Positions 1-4,828 of a stretch of 5,333 nucleotides of DNA are shown piece after piece. The stretch lies in the NCBI GenBank assembly GCA_900544425.1, contig UQUX01000118.1, forward strand, positions 1 through 5,333. The letters run 5' to 3'. Origin of the DNA: an uncultured Collinsella sp. GTDB taxonomy: Bacteria; Actinomycetota; Coriobacteriia; Coriobacteriales; Coriobacteriaceae. The translations under genes were made by a program, and so were the position numbers. The first letter of the stretch is position 1; every line of letters starts with the position of its first letter. The notes beneath the pieces were generated by a model that did not search any database, was not told where the DNA came from, and was given only the letters and a program-made list of their open reading frames with translations.

Positions 1-814
1 AGATGGCGTCGATGAGCGTCAGTACGCCCCCGTCGTTGTTGCTCGGAATACGCCACTTAGCATGCGCGTTCATATGCTCCTCGGCATTGTCCACGATAAA
101 GCTGTGACCGACGCGCTCCAGCATGGGAATATCGTTGTACGTATCGCCCACGGCGGCGGCATCGGCGATATCAATGCCGAGCTGCTCGCACAGATGCGCG
201 ACGCCGGCGCCCTTGTCGACACCCAGGTTCATAAAGTCGATCCACTCGCGCCCGGCGTTGGTGACGTAGAGCTTGTCCGAGAACTCGGGGCTATAGGTCT
301 CGCGGAAAGCGGGCTCGGCGTCGTAGCCGGGGAAGAAGACCGAAATCTTGTTGGACTCGAAATCGATGCCCTCAAAGCTGTCGACGTAGTTGATTGTGTT
401 GTAGTAGACGCTGATCTCGTCGTGGTACTGATGGTCGCGGGCAAGCACGTAGAACTCGTCGTAACAGCACAGGACGGGAACGGCGCGCGGGTCCTCCGAG
501 GCACGAGCGAGCACCTGCTGATACAGCGCCACATCGATGTTGCTCTTATAGATATAACTGCCGCGATAGATTACGCACGCTCCGTTGTCGGGACAAAAGG
601 CGAGGCGGTTCTTGATGTCCTCGAACATCTCCTCGAGCTTGGGGGCTGGACGTCCGCTAGCGGGGCAGAATACGATGCCGGCGTCGGCGAGCTTGTCCAA
701 GCGCTCATCAAGACCCTGCGGCAACACGCGCTCGTCGGTGAGCAGCGTCTTGTCCATATCAACGGCGAGAATCTTAATGCTGCCGATATTGGTGTCCGAT
801 TCGTAAGTTTGCAT
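1..814 (-). CDS. HAD-superfamily Cof-type (IIB) phosphatase, C-terminus cut by window edge
   Basis: Probable Mg-dependent cytosolic phosphatase acting on a small phosphorylated metabolite; the substrate cannot be told. The minus-strand frame is open for 271 codons and leaves the window before a stop. Motif I is DMDKTL (Asp19 nucleophile, Asp21 acid/base), motif II is ASGRP (Ser53), motif III is Lys201 in GVDKGAG, and motif IV is GDTYNDIPML (Asp224, Asp228). The cap domain lies between motifs II and III, as in type IIB HADs. The C-terminal block VDNAEEHMNAHAKW followed by DGGVLTLIDAI is typical of Cof-like proteins, so only a few residues should be missing. The ATG at 814-812 has GAAAGG (complement of 824-829) nine bases upstream. 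The gene is divergent from argG. One oddity is Lys22, where family members usually have Gly (DxDGT). The family is clear; the substrate is unknown. Confidence 0.9.
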   Translation of the reverse strand, partial: MQTYESDTNIGSIKILAVDMDKTLLTDERVLPQGLDERLDKLADAGIVFCPASGRPAPKLEEMFEDIKNRLAFCPDNGACVIYRGSYIYKSNIDVALYQQVLARASEDPRAVPVLCCYDEFYVLARDHQYHDEISVYYNTINYVDSFEGIDFESNKISVFFPGYDAEPAFRETYSPEFSDKLYVTNAGREWIDFMNLGVDKGAGVAHLCEQLGIDIADAAAVGDTYNDIPMLERVGHSFIVDNAEEHMNAHAKWRIPSNNDGGVLTLIDAI

Positions 815-849
815 AAAAGCGCGCCTTTCGTTTCGAAATTGTTTCAGAC

Positions 850-902
850 GTTATAACCATCAACCAGTAACCGAGCGTATTGTCGCAGGAACGGAGCGTA
901 TT
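850..902 (-). promoter_or_regulatory. Probable phosphatase promoter with upstream repeats
   Basis: Read on the minus strand, TATAAC (complement of 850-855) matches five of six bases of a -10 box and sits inside the palindrome GTTATAAC (850-857). No good -35 hexamer lies 16-18 bases upstream. That space is instead filled by the direct repeats at 865-902. A -10 box without a -35, next to repeats at helical spacing, would fit a promoter needing an activator, but this is inference from layout only. Confidence 0.35.
865..902. repeat. Two 17-base direct repeats, 21-base period
   Basis: CAGTAACCGAGCGTATT (865-881) and CAGGAACGGAGCGTATT (886-902) match at 15 of 17 positions. Their starts are 21 bases apart, about two helical turns, so both copies would face the same side of the DNA. 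They lie in the gap between the phosphatase start and the argG leader, close to the phosphatase -10 candidate. A paired binding site for a regulator is possible; the protein is unknown. Confidence 0.6.
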
Positions 903-957
903 TGCACCACGCTTCACAAAGTAATGAAAAAACTTTTCAGAAATTTGAATTTGTCGC

Positions 958-985
958 TTGTGCTGCGGGCACTTTAGCGTAATAT
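958..985 (+). promoter_or_regulatory. Weak candidate promoter for the argG leader transcript
   Basis: TTGTGC (958-963) and TAATAT (980-985) are 16 bases apart. Each is only a partial match to the -35 and -10 consensus (three and four of six). Transcription from here would start about 95 bases before the leader ORF. A second weak candidate is TTACCG (1022-1027) with TACGAT (1044-1049). Some promoter upstream of 1075 is expected if the leader ORF is real, but the sequence does not single one out. Confidence 0.25.
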
Positions 986-1074
986 AGCGACCATCGAAAA
1001 CGGAGACGGCAAAAGAGCCGCTTACCGAGAAAAAGGTACCGTTTACGATATTTGAATTGCGCCCGGCGATAGGT

Positions 1075-1082
1075 GAAAGGAG
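1075..1082 (+). promoter_or_regulatory. Strong ribosome binding site of the leader ORF
   Basis: GAAAGGAG lies six bases before the ATG at 1089 and is a near-complete anti-Shine-Dalgarno match. It is at least as strong as the GAAAGGA of argG and the GAAAGG of ndk. This is the main reason to take the short ORF behind it seriously. Confidence 0.7.
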
Positions 1083-1088
1083 AGGCAG

Positions 1089-1163
1089 ATGCAGTTCGTA
1101 AAGATCATCACTACTGCAGACAATGCCATCCGACGCCAGCGCGCAATTTCCCGACGACGATAA
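1089..1163 (+). CDS. Putative arginine-rich leader peptide of argG (24 aa)
   Basis: This short ORF starts MQFVKIITTADNA and ends IRRQRAISRRR, then TAA. Six of the last ten codons encode arginine: 1131, 1134, 1140, 1152, 1155 and 1158, with the last three in tandem just before the stop. Four of the six are CGA, a codon used once among 43 Arg codons in argG, argH and ndk here. Length, strong Shine-Dalgarno and a codon run near the stop are the hallmarks of leader peptides in ribosome-mediated attenuation (known for trp, his, leu and ilv operons). The stop is 205 bases before argG, and the space between holds overlapping hairpins and two terminator-like structures. A role as an arginine sensor controlling argG is inferred. 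The alternative is a chance ORF, but the combination of features makes that less likely. Confidence 0.6.
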   Translation: MQFVKIITTADNAIRRQRAISRRR

Positions 1164-1235
1164 CAATCGTCTCTGTCCGCATGGGGCGAATTGCCTCAAC
1201 AGAGTCATTTTGAGGTCGTTGGGTTTTAGCACGAC
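1156..1235 (+). promoter_or_regulatory. Chain of mutually exclusive hairpins (attenuator switch candidate)
   Basis: Perfect inverted repeats overlap in series. A: GACGAT/ATCGTC (1156-1161, 1166-1171) overlaps the last leader codons and the stop. B: CTCTGT/ACAGAG (1171-1176, 1199-1204). C: CCTCAA/TTGAGG (1194-1199, 1210-1215). D: GTCGT/ACGAC (1215-1219, 1231-1235). A shares base 1171 with B, B shares its 3' side with C, C shares base 1215 with D, and D overlaps the 5' arm of the terminator candidate at 1228. A ribosome held on the Arg codons would cover A and part of B, favouring C. Which state is on or off cannot be settled by eye. Confidence 0.45.
1171..1211 (+). terminator. Terminator-like hairpin in the argG leader (first)
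   Basis: The outer stem CTCTGT/ACAGAG (1171-1176, 1199-1204) encloses an inner stem TGGGGC/GCCTCA (1182-1187, 1193-1198, one G-U pair) with loop GAATT and a five-base bulge on the 5' side. TCATTTT follows at 1205-1211. The composite 12-pair stem with a short U-run right after the leader stop is what an attenuator terminator should look like, although the U-run is short. Confidence 0.45.
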
Positions 1236-1274
1236 ATTGCTGCATGTTTCTAGGGCATGTATGTGCTGATTTTT
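1228..1274 (+). terminator. Terminator-like hairpin in the argG leader (second)
   Basis: AGCAC (1228-1232) pairs with GTGCT (1263-1267). Inside it ACAT (1234-1237) pairs with ATGT (1257-1260), leaving a 19-base loop. Five T residues follow at 1270-1274. The stem is modest, but the position between leader ORF and argG and the T-run support an intrinsic terminator. Its 5' arm is shared with hairpin GTCGT/ACGAC upstream, which could prevent it from forming. Confidence 0.4.
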
Positions 1275-1354
1275 GCTATTTAACCTGATATTGCACGGTA
1301 TATGACCTTGAAATGACTTGCAACTGACCGATGTTCTAACTAGCTACCAAGGGC

Positions 1355-1361
1355 GAAAGGA
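1355..1361 (+). promoter_or_regulatory. Ribosome binding site that fixes the argG start
   Basis: GAAAGGA ends seven bases before the ATG at 1369. The reading frame is also open upstream to a TTG at 1318, but that start has no such site, and the 17 extra residues do not belong to the family. 1369 is therefore the start. Confidence 0.85.
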
Positions 1362-1368
1362 AACAGCC

Positions 1369-2595
1369 ATGAGCAAGGAAAAAGTCGTTCTCGCATATTC
1401 CGGTGGTCTTGATACATCCGTATGTGTCAAGTGGCTCCAGGACGAGAAGAATCTCGATGTCGTTTGTGTCTGCGGCAACGTGGGCCAGGAGGAGACCGGC
1501 CTGGATGCCAAGAAGCAGAAGGCGCTCGACCTGGGCGTTCTCGATTGCCAGGTGCTCGACCTGCGCGACGAGTTCTCCGATGAGTTCCTGACCAAGGCCA
1601 TCGCTGCAAACTCCATGTACGAGAACAAGTACCCGCTGCTCTCCGCCCTGTCTCGCCCGCTGCTCGCCAAGAAGCTTGTCGAGGTCGCCCACGAGTTTGG
1701 CGCGACCTACGTCGCCCACGGCTGCACCGGCAAGGGTAACGACCAGGTTCGTTTTGAGGCTGCCGTCAAGGCCCTCGATCCCGAGCTTAAGGTCATCGCC
1801 CCGGTTCGCGAGTGGGATCTGAAGTGCCGTCCCGACGAGGTCGCCTATGCCCACGCCCACAACGTGCCGGTTCCCGAGGGTGCCAACGATAACCCCTATT
1901 CCATTGACGACAACCTGTGGGGTCGTGCCATTGAGTGCGGCCACCTGGAGGATCCCTGGAACGAGCCGCTCGACGACGCCTGGGTTATGACCAAGAATCC
2001 CGAGGACACGCCCGATACCCCGACTTACACCGTGATTGAGTTTGAGGCGGGCAAGCCCGTCGCCGTCGACGGCAAGAAGATGAAGCTCTCCGAGATCGTC
2101 ATCGCCCTCAACAAGATTTCCGGCGACAACGGCTTTGGCCGTCTCGACCTGGTCGAGGATCGTCTGGTGGGCCTCAAGAGCCGCGAGTGCTACGAAGTTC
2201 CCGGCGCCCTGACGCTCATCACCGCCCACAAGGCACTCGAGGACATCTGCGTCGAGGGCGACCTGCTCAAGACCAAGATCAAACTCGAGCAGGATTGGGC
2301 CACCGCCGTGTACAACGGCCAGTGGTACAGCCCGCTCAAGAACGCGCTCGACGCCTTTATGGCCGACACCCAGAAGTTCGTGACCGGCACCGTCCGCCTG
2401 AAGTTCTTTAAGGGCAACTGCCATGTCGTCGGCCGCAAGAGCCCGTTTAGCCTGTATGACTACGGTCTGGCTACCTACGACCGTGACACCACGTTTGACG
2501 AGAAGGCCAGCGCCGGCTTTATCGAGATCGATACACTGTCGCTCAAGACGTGGGCCAAGGTCCAGGGTCCCAGCTCTGCCGCTGCCCAGGCTTAA
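1369..2595 (+). CDS. argG: Argininosuccinate synthase
   Basis: Joins citrulline and aspartate with ATP to give argininosuccinate, AMP and pyrophosphate, the penultimate step of arginine synthesis, in the cytosol. The 408-residue product has the usual family length (about 400). The N-terminal ATP pyrophosphatase loop is AYSGGLDTS (residues 9-17). NKYPL follows at 86-90. GCTGKGNDQVRFE (118-130) is the conserved block that contacts aspartate and citrulline. Further conserved stretches are APVREW (144-149), IDDNLWGRAIECG (179-191) and SRECYEVPGA (271-280). All expected motifs are intact. All 12 Arg codons are CGC or CGT. The gene lies 205 bases behind the Arg-rich leader ORF, which may control it by attenuation. 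argH lies downstream on the same strand, but after a terminator-like hairpin. Confidence 0.98.
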   Translation: MSKEKVVLAYSGGLDTSVCVKWLQDEKNLDVVCVCGNVGQEETGLDAKKQKALDLGVLDCQVLDLRDEFSDEFLTKAIAANSMYENKYPLLSALSRPLLAKKLVEVAHEFGATYVAHGCTGKGNDQVRFEAAVKALDPELKVIAPVREWDLKCRPDEVAYAHAHNVPVPEGANDNPYSIDDNLWGRAIECGHLEDPWNEPLDDAWVMTKNPEDTPDTPTYTVIEFEAGKPVAVDGKKMKLSEIVIALNKISGDNGFGRLDLVEDRLVGLKSRECYEVPGALTLITAHKALEDICVEGDLLKTKIKLEQDWATAVYNGQWYSPLKNALDAFMADTQKFVTGTVRLKFFKGNCHVVGRKSPFSLYDYGLATYDRDTTFDEKASAGFIEIDTLSLKTWAKVQGPSSAAAQA

Positions 2596-2610
2596 GTCTT
2601 CCTTTCCTTG

Positions 2611-2673
2611 GTATCCGCGCGGCCCATCCGCGTGATACATAACGGGCGCATGGGGTCCCTACCTTTCGTTATG
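2611..2673 (+). repeat. Two adjoining inverted repeats behind argG
   Basis: GTATCCGCG (2611-2619) pairs with CGCG-T-GATAC (2629-2638), nine pairs with one bulged T. Directly adjoining it, CATAACG (2638-2644) pairs with CGTTATG (2667-2673), seven pairs perfect, with GGG/CCC (2644-2646, 2657-2659) able to add to the inside. Neither is followed by a T-run, so these are not standard terminators. They may be 3'-end structure of the argG mRNA or a leader for what follows. Confidence 0.4.
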
Positions 2674-2748
2674 CTTGCTGACACTTCTTAACATCGGTGG
2701 CCCCTACGTTCCGCCCGCATATATGACGCCGCGACTGCGGCTGAGTCC

Positions 2749-2785
2749 GAGCCCCGCCGGGGTTGTCCGGCGGGGCTCCTTCTAT
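2749..2785 (+). terminator. Probable intrinsic terminator behind argG
   Basis: GAGCCCCGCCGG (2749-2760) and CCGGCGGGGCTC (2767-2778) form a perfect 12-bp G+C-rich stem with loop GGTTGT, followed by CTTCTAT. The stem is the strongest in the window, and the pyrimidine tail is only moderately U-rich. On the minus strand no T-run follows, so it would act on plus-strand transcripts. A small GCCGC/GCGGC hairpin (2728-2741) sits just before it. It lies about 150 bases past the argG stop and would separate argG from argH, or act as an attenuator for the downstream genes. Confidence 0.7.
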
Positions 2786-2828
2786 CAATTTGGCGGCTCT
2801 GCGCCTATATATATGAGGAGTATCCATT

Positions 2829-2999
2829 ATGTTCAATGCTGTCGTGCATACTTTACTTGCCCTCGCGCCCGAGCTCGATGCTGCAAAGGTCGAGGACGTC
2901 CCTATGAGCCTGAAGGCCTGGATCGATGGTTCGCAGGGCAACATCCGGAGGGAGACGTTGGGTGCCAAGTGCATGGTGCGTCACTTCTTTGCAAATTAG
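2829..2999 (+). CDS. Small hypothetical protein (56 aa)
   Basis: Not recognised. GAGGAG (2815-2820) lies eight bases before the ATG, an excellent ribosome binding site. The product starts MFNAVVHTLLALAPELDAAK and ends GAKCMVRHFFAN. It has a short hydrophobic stretch near the N-terminus (VVHTLLALA), no clear signal peptide or transmembrane segment, and a mixed charged remainder. Most codons end in G or C, as in the neighbouring genes. It lies between the terminator-like hairpin and argH, 64 bases before the chosen argH start. The same frame stays open after its TAG for more than 35 codons, so it could be the front part of a broken longer gene. A tandem CGG AGG Arg pair sits at codons 40-41. 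It is either a genuine small protein or a gene remnant. Confidence 0.5.
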   Translation: MFNAVVHTLLALAPELDAAKVEDVPMSLKAWIDGSQGNIRRETLGAKCMVRHFFAN

Positions 3000-3063
3000 C
3001 TATATGGCCTCGCGCGCGGTAGGGAATATGCAAAACTAGCGGTTGAAAAATCGCTTTATCGAC

Positions 3064-4509
3064 ATGGCGCATTTCATTGGGCGCTTCGTTTGGTATTTGA
3101 TGAAAGCGGGTGTGGCCGAGGTCACGCAGGAGTTTGGTGCGTCGTTGCCGGTCGACAAGCATCTCTATAAGCAGGATATCGCCGGCTCTAAGGCACATGC
3201 CAAGATGCTGGCCGCCCAGGGCATCATCAGTGCCGAGGACGAGCAGGCGATCGCCGAGGGCCTGAACGGAATCGAACAGGATATCGATGCCGGCAACTTT
3301 ACCTTCGATATCAACGACGAGGACATCCATATGTCCATCGAGAGCGAGCTGACGCGTCGCATCGGTGAGGCCGGTAAGCGCTTGCATACCGGGCGTTCGC
3401 GCAACGACCAGGTGGCGACCGATACGCGCCTGGGCGTCAAGGCGCTTGCCAAGGAGCTCATGGAGGCCAATCTTGAGCTGCGCCATGTGCTGATGGATGC
3501 GGCTAAGAAGTACGACAAGGTGATTCTGCCGGGTTACACGCATATGCAGCACGCTCAGCCCGTGCTGCTGTCGCATCATCTGCTGGCGTATTCCTGGATG
3601 TTCGCGCGCGACTTTACACGCTTGAAGGCCGCCTTTGATGCCGCCGACAACTGTCCGCTGGGTGCTGCCGCGCTTGCCGGCACGAGCTATCCTCTCGATC
3701 GCCAGATGACGGCTGCCGAGCTTGGCTTTGCGGGCGTGATTCCTAACTCACTCGATGCTGTTTCCGATCGTGATTTCCTGCTCGACCTGCATTACGCCGG
3801 CTCCGTTATGGCGATGCACCTGTCGCGTCTTTCCGAGGAGATCGTGCTGTGGTCGAGCTCCGAATTTGGCTTTATCACGCTTTCCGACTCCTACTCCACC
3901 GGCTCGTCCATCATGCCGCAGAAGAAGAACCCCGACTTTGCCGAGCTTATTCGCGGCAAGAGCGGCCGAGTCTATGGCAACCTGGTGCAGCTGCTCGTGA
4001 CCATGAAGGGCTTGCCGCTTGCTTATAACAAGGACCTGCAGGAGGACAAGGAGGGCGCGCTCGATACCGCCCATACGCTCATGCAGTGCCTGTCCGTTAT
4101 GGCCGGAATGATTTCGACCTGGACCGTCAACGAGGATGCCATGGCGCGCGAGTGCGGCGTGGGGCACCTTGCCGCTACCGATGTTGCCGATTACCTGGCC
4201 AAGCGTGGTCTGCCGTTCCGCGAGGCACATGCCGTGGTGGGACATCTGGTCCTGATGTGCGAGAAGCGCGGCTGCAATCTTGAGGATCTGCCGTTTGAGG
4301 TGTTCCAGGAGGCAAGCCCGCTTTTTGAGCGCGACATTACCGAGGCGCTCGATATCCCGTCGATTGTCGCCGCACGCACGACCGAGGGCGGTACCGCCCC
4401 TGCCGCCGTGGGCGTGCAGCTGCAGCGTGCCGAGGCGCAGCTCGTGGCCGACGAGGGCGTGTTTGGGTCGCTGACCAAGGTAGTCGAGATGGGTCACGGG
4501 GCAAAGTAG
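3064..4509 (+). CDS. argH: Argininosuccinate lyase with abnormal N-terminus
   Basis: Splits argininosuccinate into arginine and fumarate, the last step of arginine synthesis; a cytosolic homotetramer in the family. From ATG 3064 the product is 481 residues (family usually 455-470). Clear landmarks: GASLPVDKHLYKQDIAGS (25-42), DEDIH (85-89), HTGRSRNDQVATD (108-120), GYTHMQHAQP (157-166, His160 catalytic-region histidine), the fumarate lyase signature GSSIMPQKKNP (280-290) with the catalytic serine loop, and KGLPLAYNKDLQEDKE (315-330). The conserved N-terminal LWGGRF is absent. ATG 3064 gives MAHFIGRF, which resembles MALWGGRF only in part, and then about five residues too many before the conserved region. 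Other starts are TTG 3043 (488 aa) and ATG 3100 (469 aa). None has a visible Shine-Dalgarno sequence. The family is certain; the start is not. Confidence 0.93.
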   Translation: MAHFIGRFVWYLMKAGVAEVTQEFGASLPVDKHLYKQDIAGSKAHAKMLAAQGIISAEDEQAIAEGLNGIEQDIDAGNFTFDINDEDIHMSIESELTRRIGEAGKRLHTGRSRNDQVATDTRLGVKALAKELMEANLELRHVLMDAAKKYDKVILPGYTHMQHAQPVLLSHHLLAYSWMFARDFTRLKAAFDAADNCPLGAAALAGTSYPLDRQMTAAELGFAGVIPNSLDAVSDRDFLLDLHYAGSVMAMHLSRLSEEIVLWSSSEFGFITLSDSYSTGSSIMPQKKNPDFAELIRGKSGRVYGNLVQLLVTMKGLPLAYNKDLQEDKEGALDTAHTLMQCLSVMAGMISTWTVNEDAMARECGVGHLAATDVADYLAKRGLPFREAHAVVGHLVLMCEKRGCNLEDLPFEVFQEASPLFERDITEALDIPSIVAARTTEGGTAPAAVGVQLQRAEAQLVADEGVFGSLTKVVEMGHGAK

Positions 4510-4559
4510 AGGTTTGGCTGAAGTCGTTTTGGCCATTTATTGGTAAATCGTTTTGGCTT

Positions 4560-4596
4560 TACGGGCGTTTGCTGTTGCGGGCGCCCGTATTTTGTT
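4560..4596 (+). terminator. Rho-independent terminator of argH
   Basis: TACGGGCG (4560-4567) pairs perfectly with CGCCCGTA (4582-4589) around a 14-base loop, and TTTTGTT follows at 4590-4596. It sits 51 bases past the argH stop. Just before it the 10-mer TCGTTTTGGC occurs twice (4524-4533, 4548-4557), with no evident function. Confidence 0.8.
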
Positions 4597-4699
4597 GCTA
4601 TGGGGGGGGCTTGTCGAGAACTTCTGTAGGACCTTTGGGCAGGTTGTGAAGGGGGCACGTTCGCGGGTGGCAACCGACCGTCCGCTCGGTTCGATGCGG

Positions 4700-4727
4700 T
4701 TGATGCGCGGTCGGATGGTACTCTAAT
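4700..4727 (+). promoter_or_regulatory. Candidate promoter of ndk
   Basis: TTGATG (4700-4705) and TCTAAT (4722-4727) are 16 bases apart and match four and five of six consensus bases, the best pair in the window. Transcription would begin near 4734 and give a leader of about 160 bases before ndk. Inverted repeats overlap it: CCGACCG/CGGTCGG (4674-4680, 4708-4714) and AACCGA/TCGGTT (4672-4677, 4686-4691), which could form an operator. Confidence 0.5.
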
Positions 4728-4757
4728 CGGGCTTCGAAACAGAAGTGACACACATGG

Positions 4758-4789
4758 AGCGCTTTAATAAATTGCAGCGTTTCAATAAA
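4758..4789 (+). repeat. 14-base direct repeats in the ndk leader
   Basis: AGCGCTTTAATAAA (4758-4771) and AGCGTTTCAATAAA (4776-4789) match at 12 of 14 positions with an 18-base period. They also fall inside a 16-codon ORF (ATG 4754, TAA ending 4804), where they encode the repeat RFNKLQ-RFNKQ. That ORF has only a poor ribosome binding site, so it is not called as a gene. Confidence 0.45.
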
Positions 4790-4799
4790 CAGCTTTTTG

Positions 4800-4828
4800 T
4801 TTAACTGCAGCTAAAACTCTGTTACGAT
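4800..4828 (+). promoter_or_regulatory. Second, weaker ndk promoter candidate
   Basis: TTTAAC (4800-4805) and TACGAT (4823-4828) are separated by 17 bases. The -10 keeps the conserved TA...T pattern and the -35 is poor. It would start transcription about 55 bases before ndk, a normal distance. Confidence 0.3.

Noticed and set aside
62..856. 264-codon plus-strand frame opposite the phosphatase gene
   Set aside because: It is the antisense shadow of the minus-strand HAD gene, whose four catalytic motifs are all recognisable. The plus reading has no ribosome binding site or family resemblance.
1035..1041. GGTACCG as a T-box core (tRNA-sensing riboswitch)
   Set aside because: The AGGGTGG part of the conserved T-box sequence is missing and no specifier stem is evident. 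The leader peptide explains the region better.
1181..1213. 10-codon ORF from ATG 1181, also containing a CGA codon
   Set aside because: No ribosome binding site, and the bases are needed for the stem TGGGGC/GCCTCA. Considered chance.
774..1232. 152-codon minus-strand frame across the intergenic region
   Set aside because: It starts at GTG without a ribosome binding site, overlaps the phosphatase start by 41 bases, has no recognisable domain and covers the argG leader. Chance open frame is the simpler reading.
1318..1368. TTG 1318 as the argG start
   Set aside because: The ATG at 1369 has GAAAGGA at ideal distance and gives the normal N-terminus. The 17 extra residues are not family-like.
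1336..2640. 434-codon minus-strand frame opposite argG
   Set aside because: Antisense shadow caused by G+C-rich third positions; argG on the plus strand is complete with all motifs.
2675..3022. 115-codon plus-strand frame through the terminator region
   Set aside because: It starts at TTG without a ribosome binding site, runs through the 12-bp hairpin, is rich in Arg and Cys as shadow frames are, and conflicts with the better supported 56-codon ORF.
2902..3579. 225-codon minus-strand frame opposite the argH front part
   Set aside because: Antisense shadow; the plus strand carries clear argininosuccinate lyase sequence.
4602..4609. Run of eight G as a phase-variable tract
   Set aside because: It lies in non-coding sequence behind the argH terminator, more than 90 bases from the nearest promoter candidate, so length changes have no obvious effect.
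4494..4751. 85-codon minus-strand frame between argH and ndk
   Set aside because: Low-complexity Pro/Arg/Ser composition, overlaps the argH terminator, and no recognisable features.
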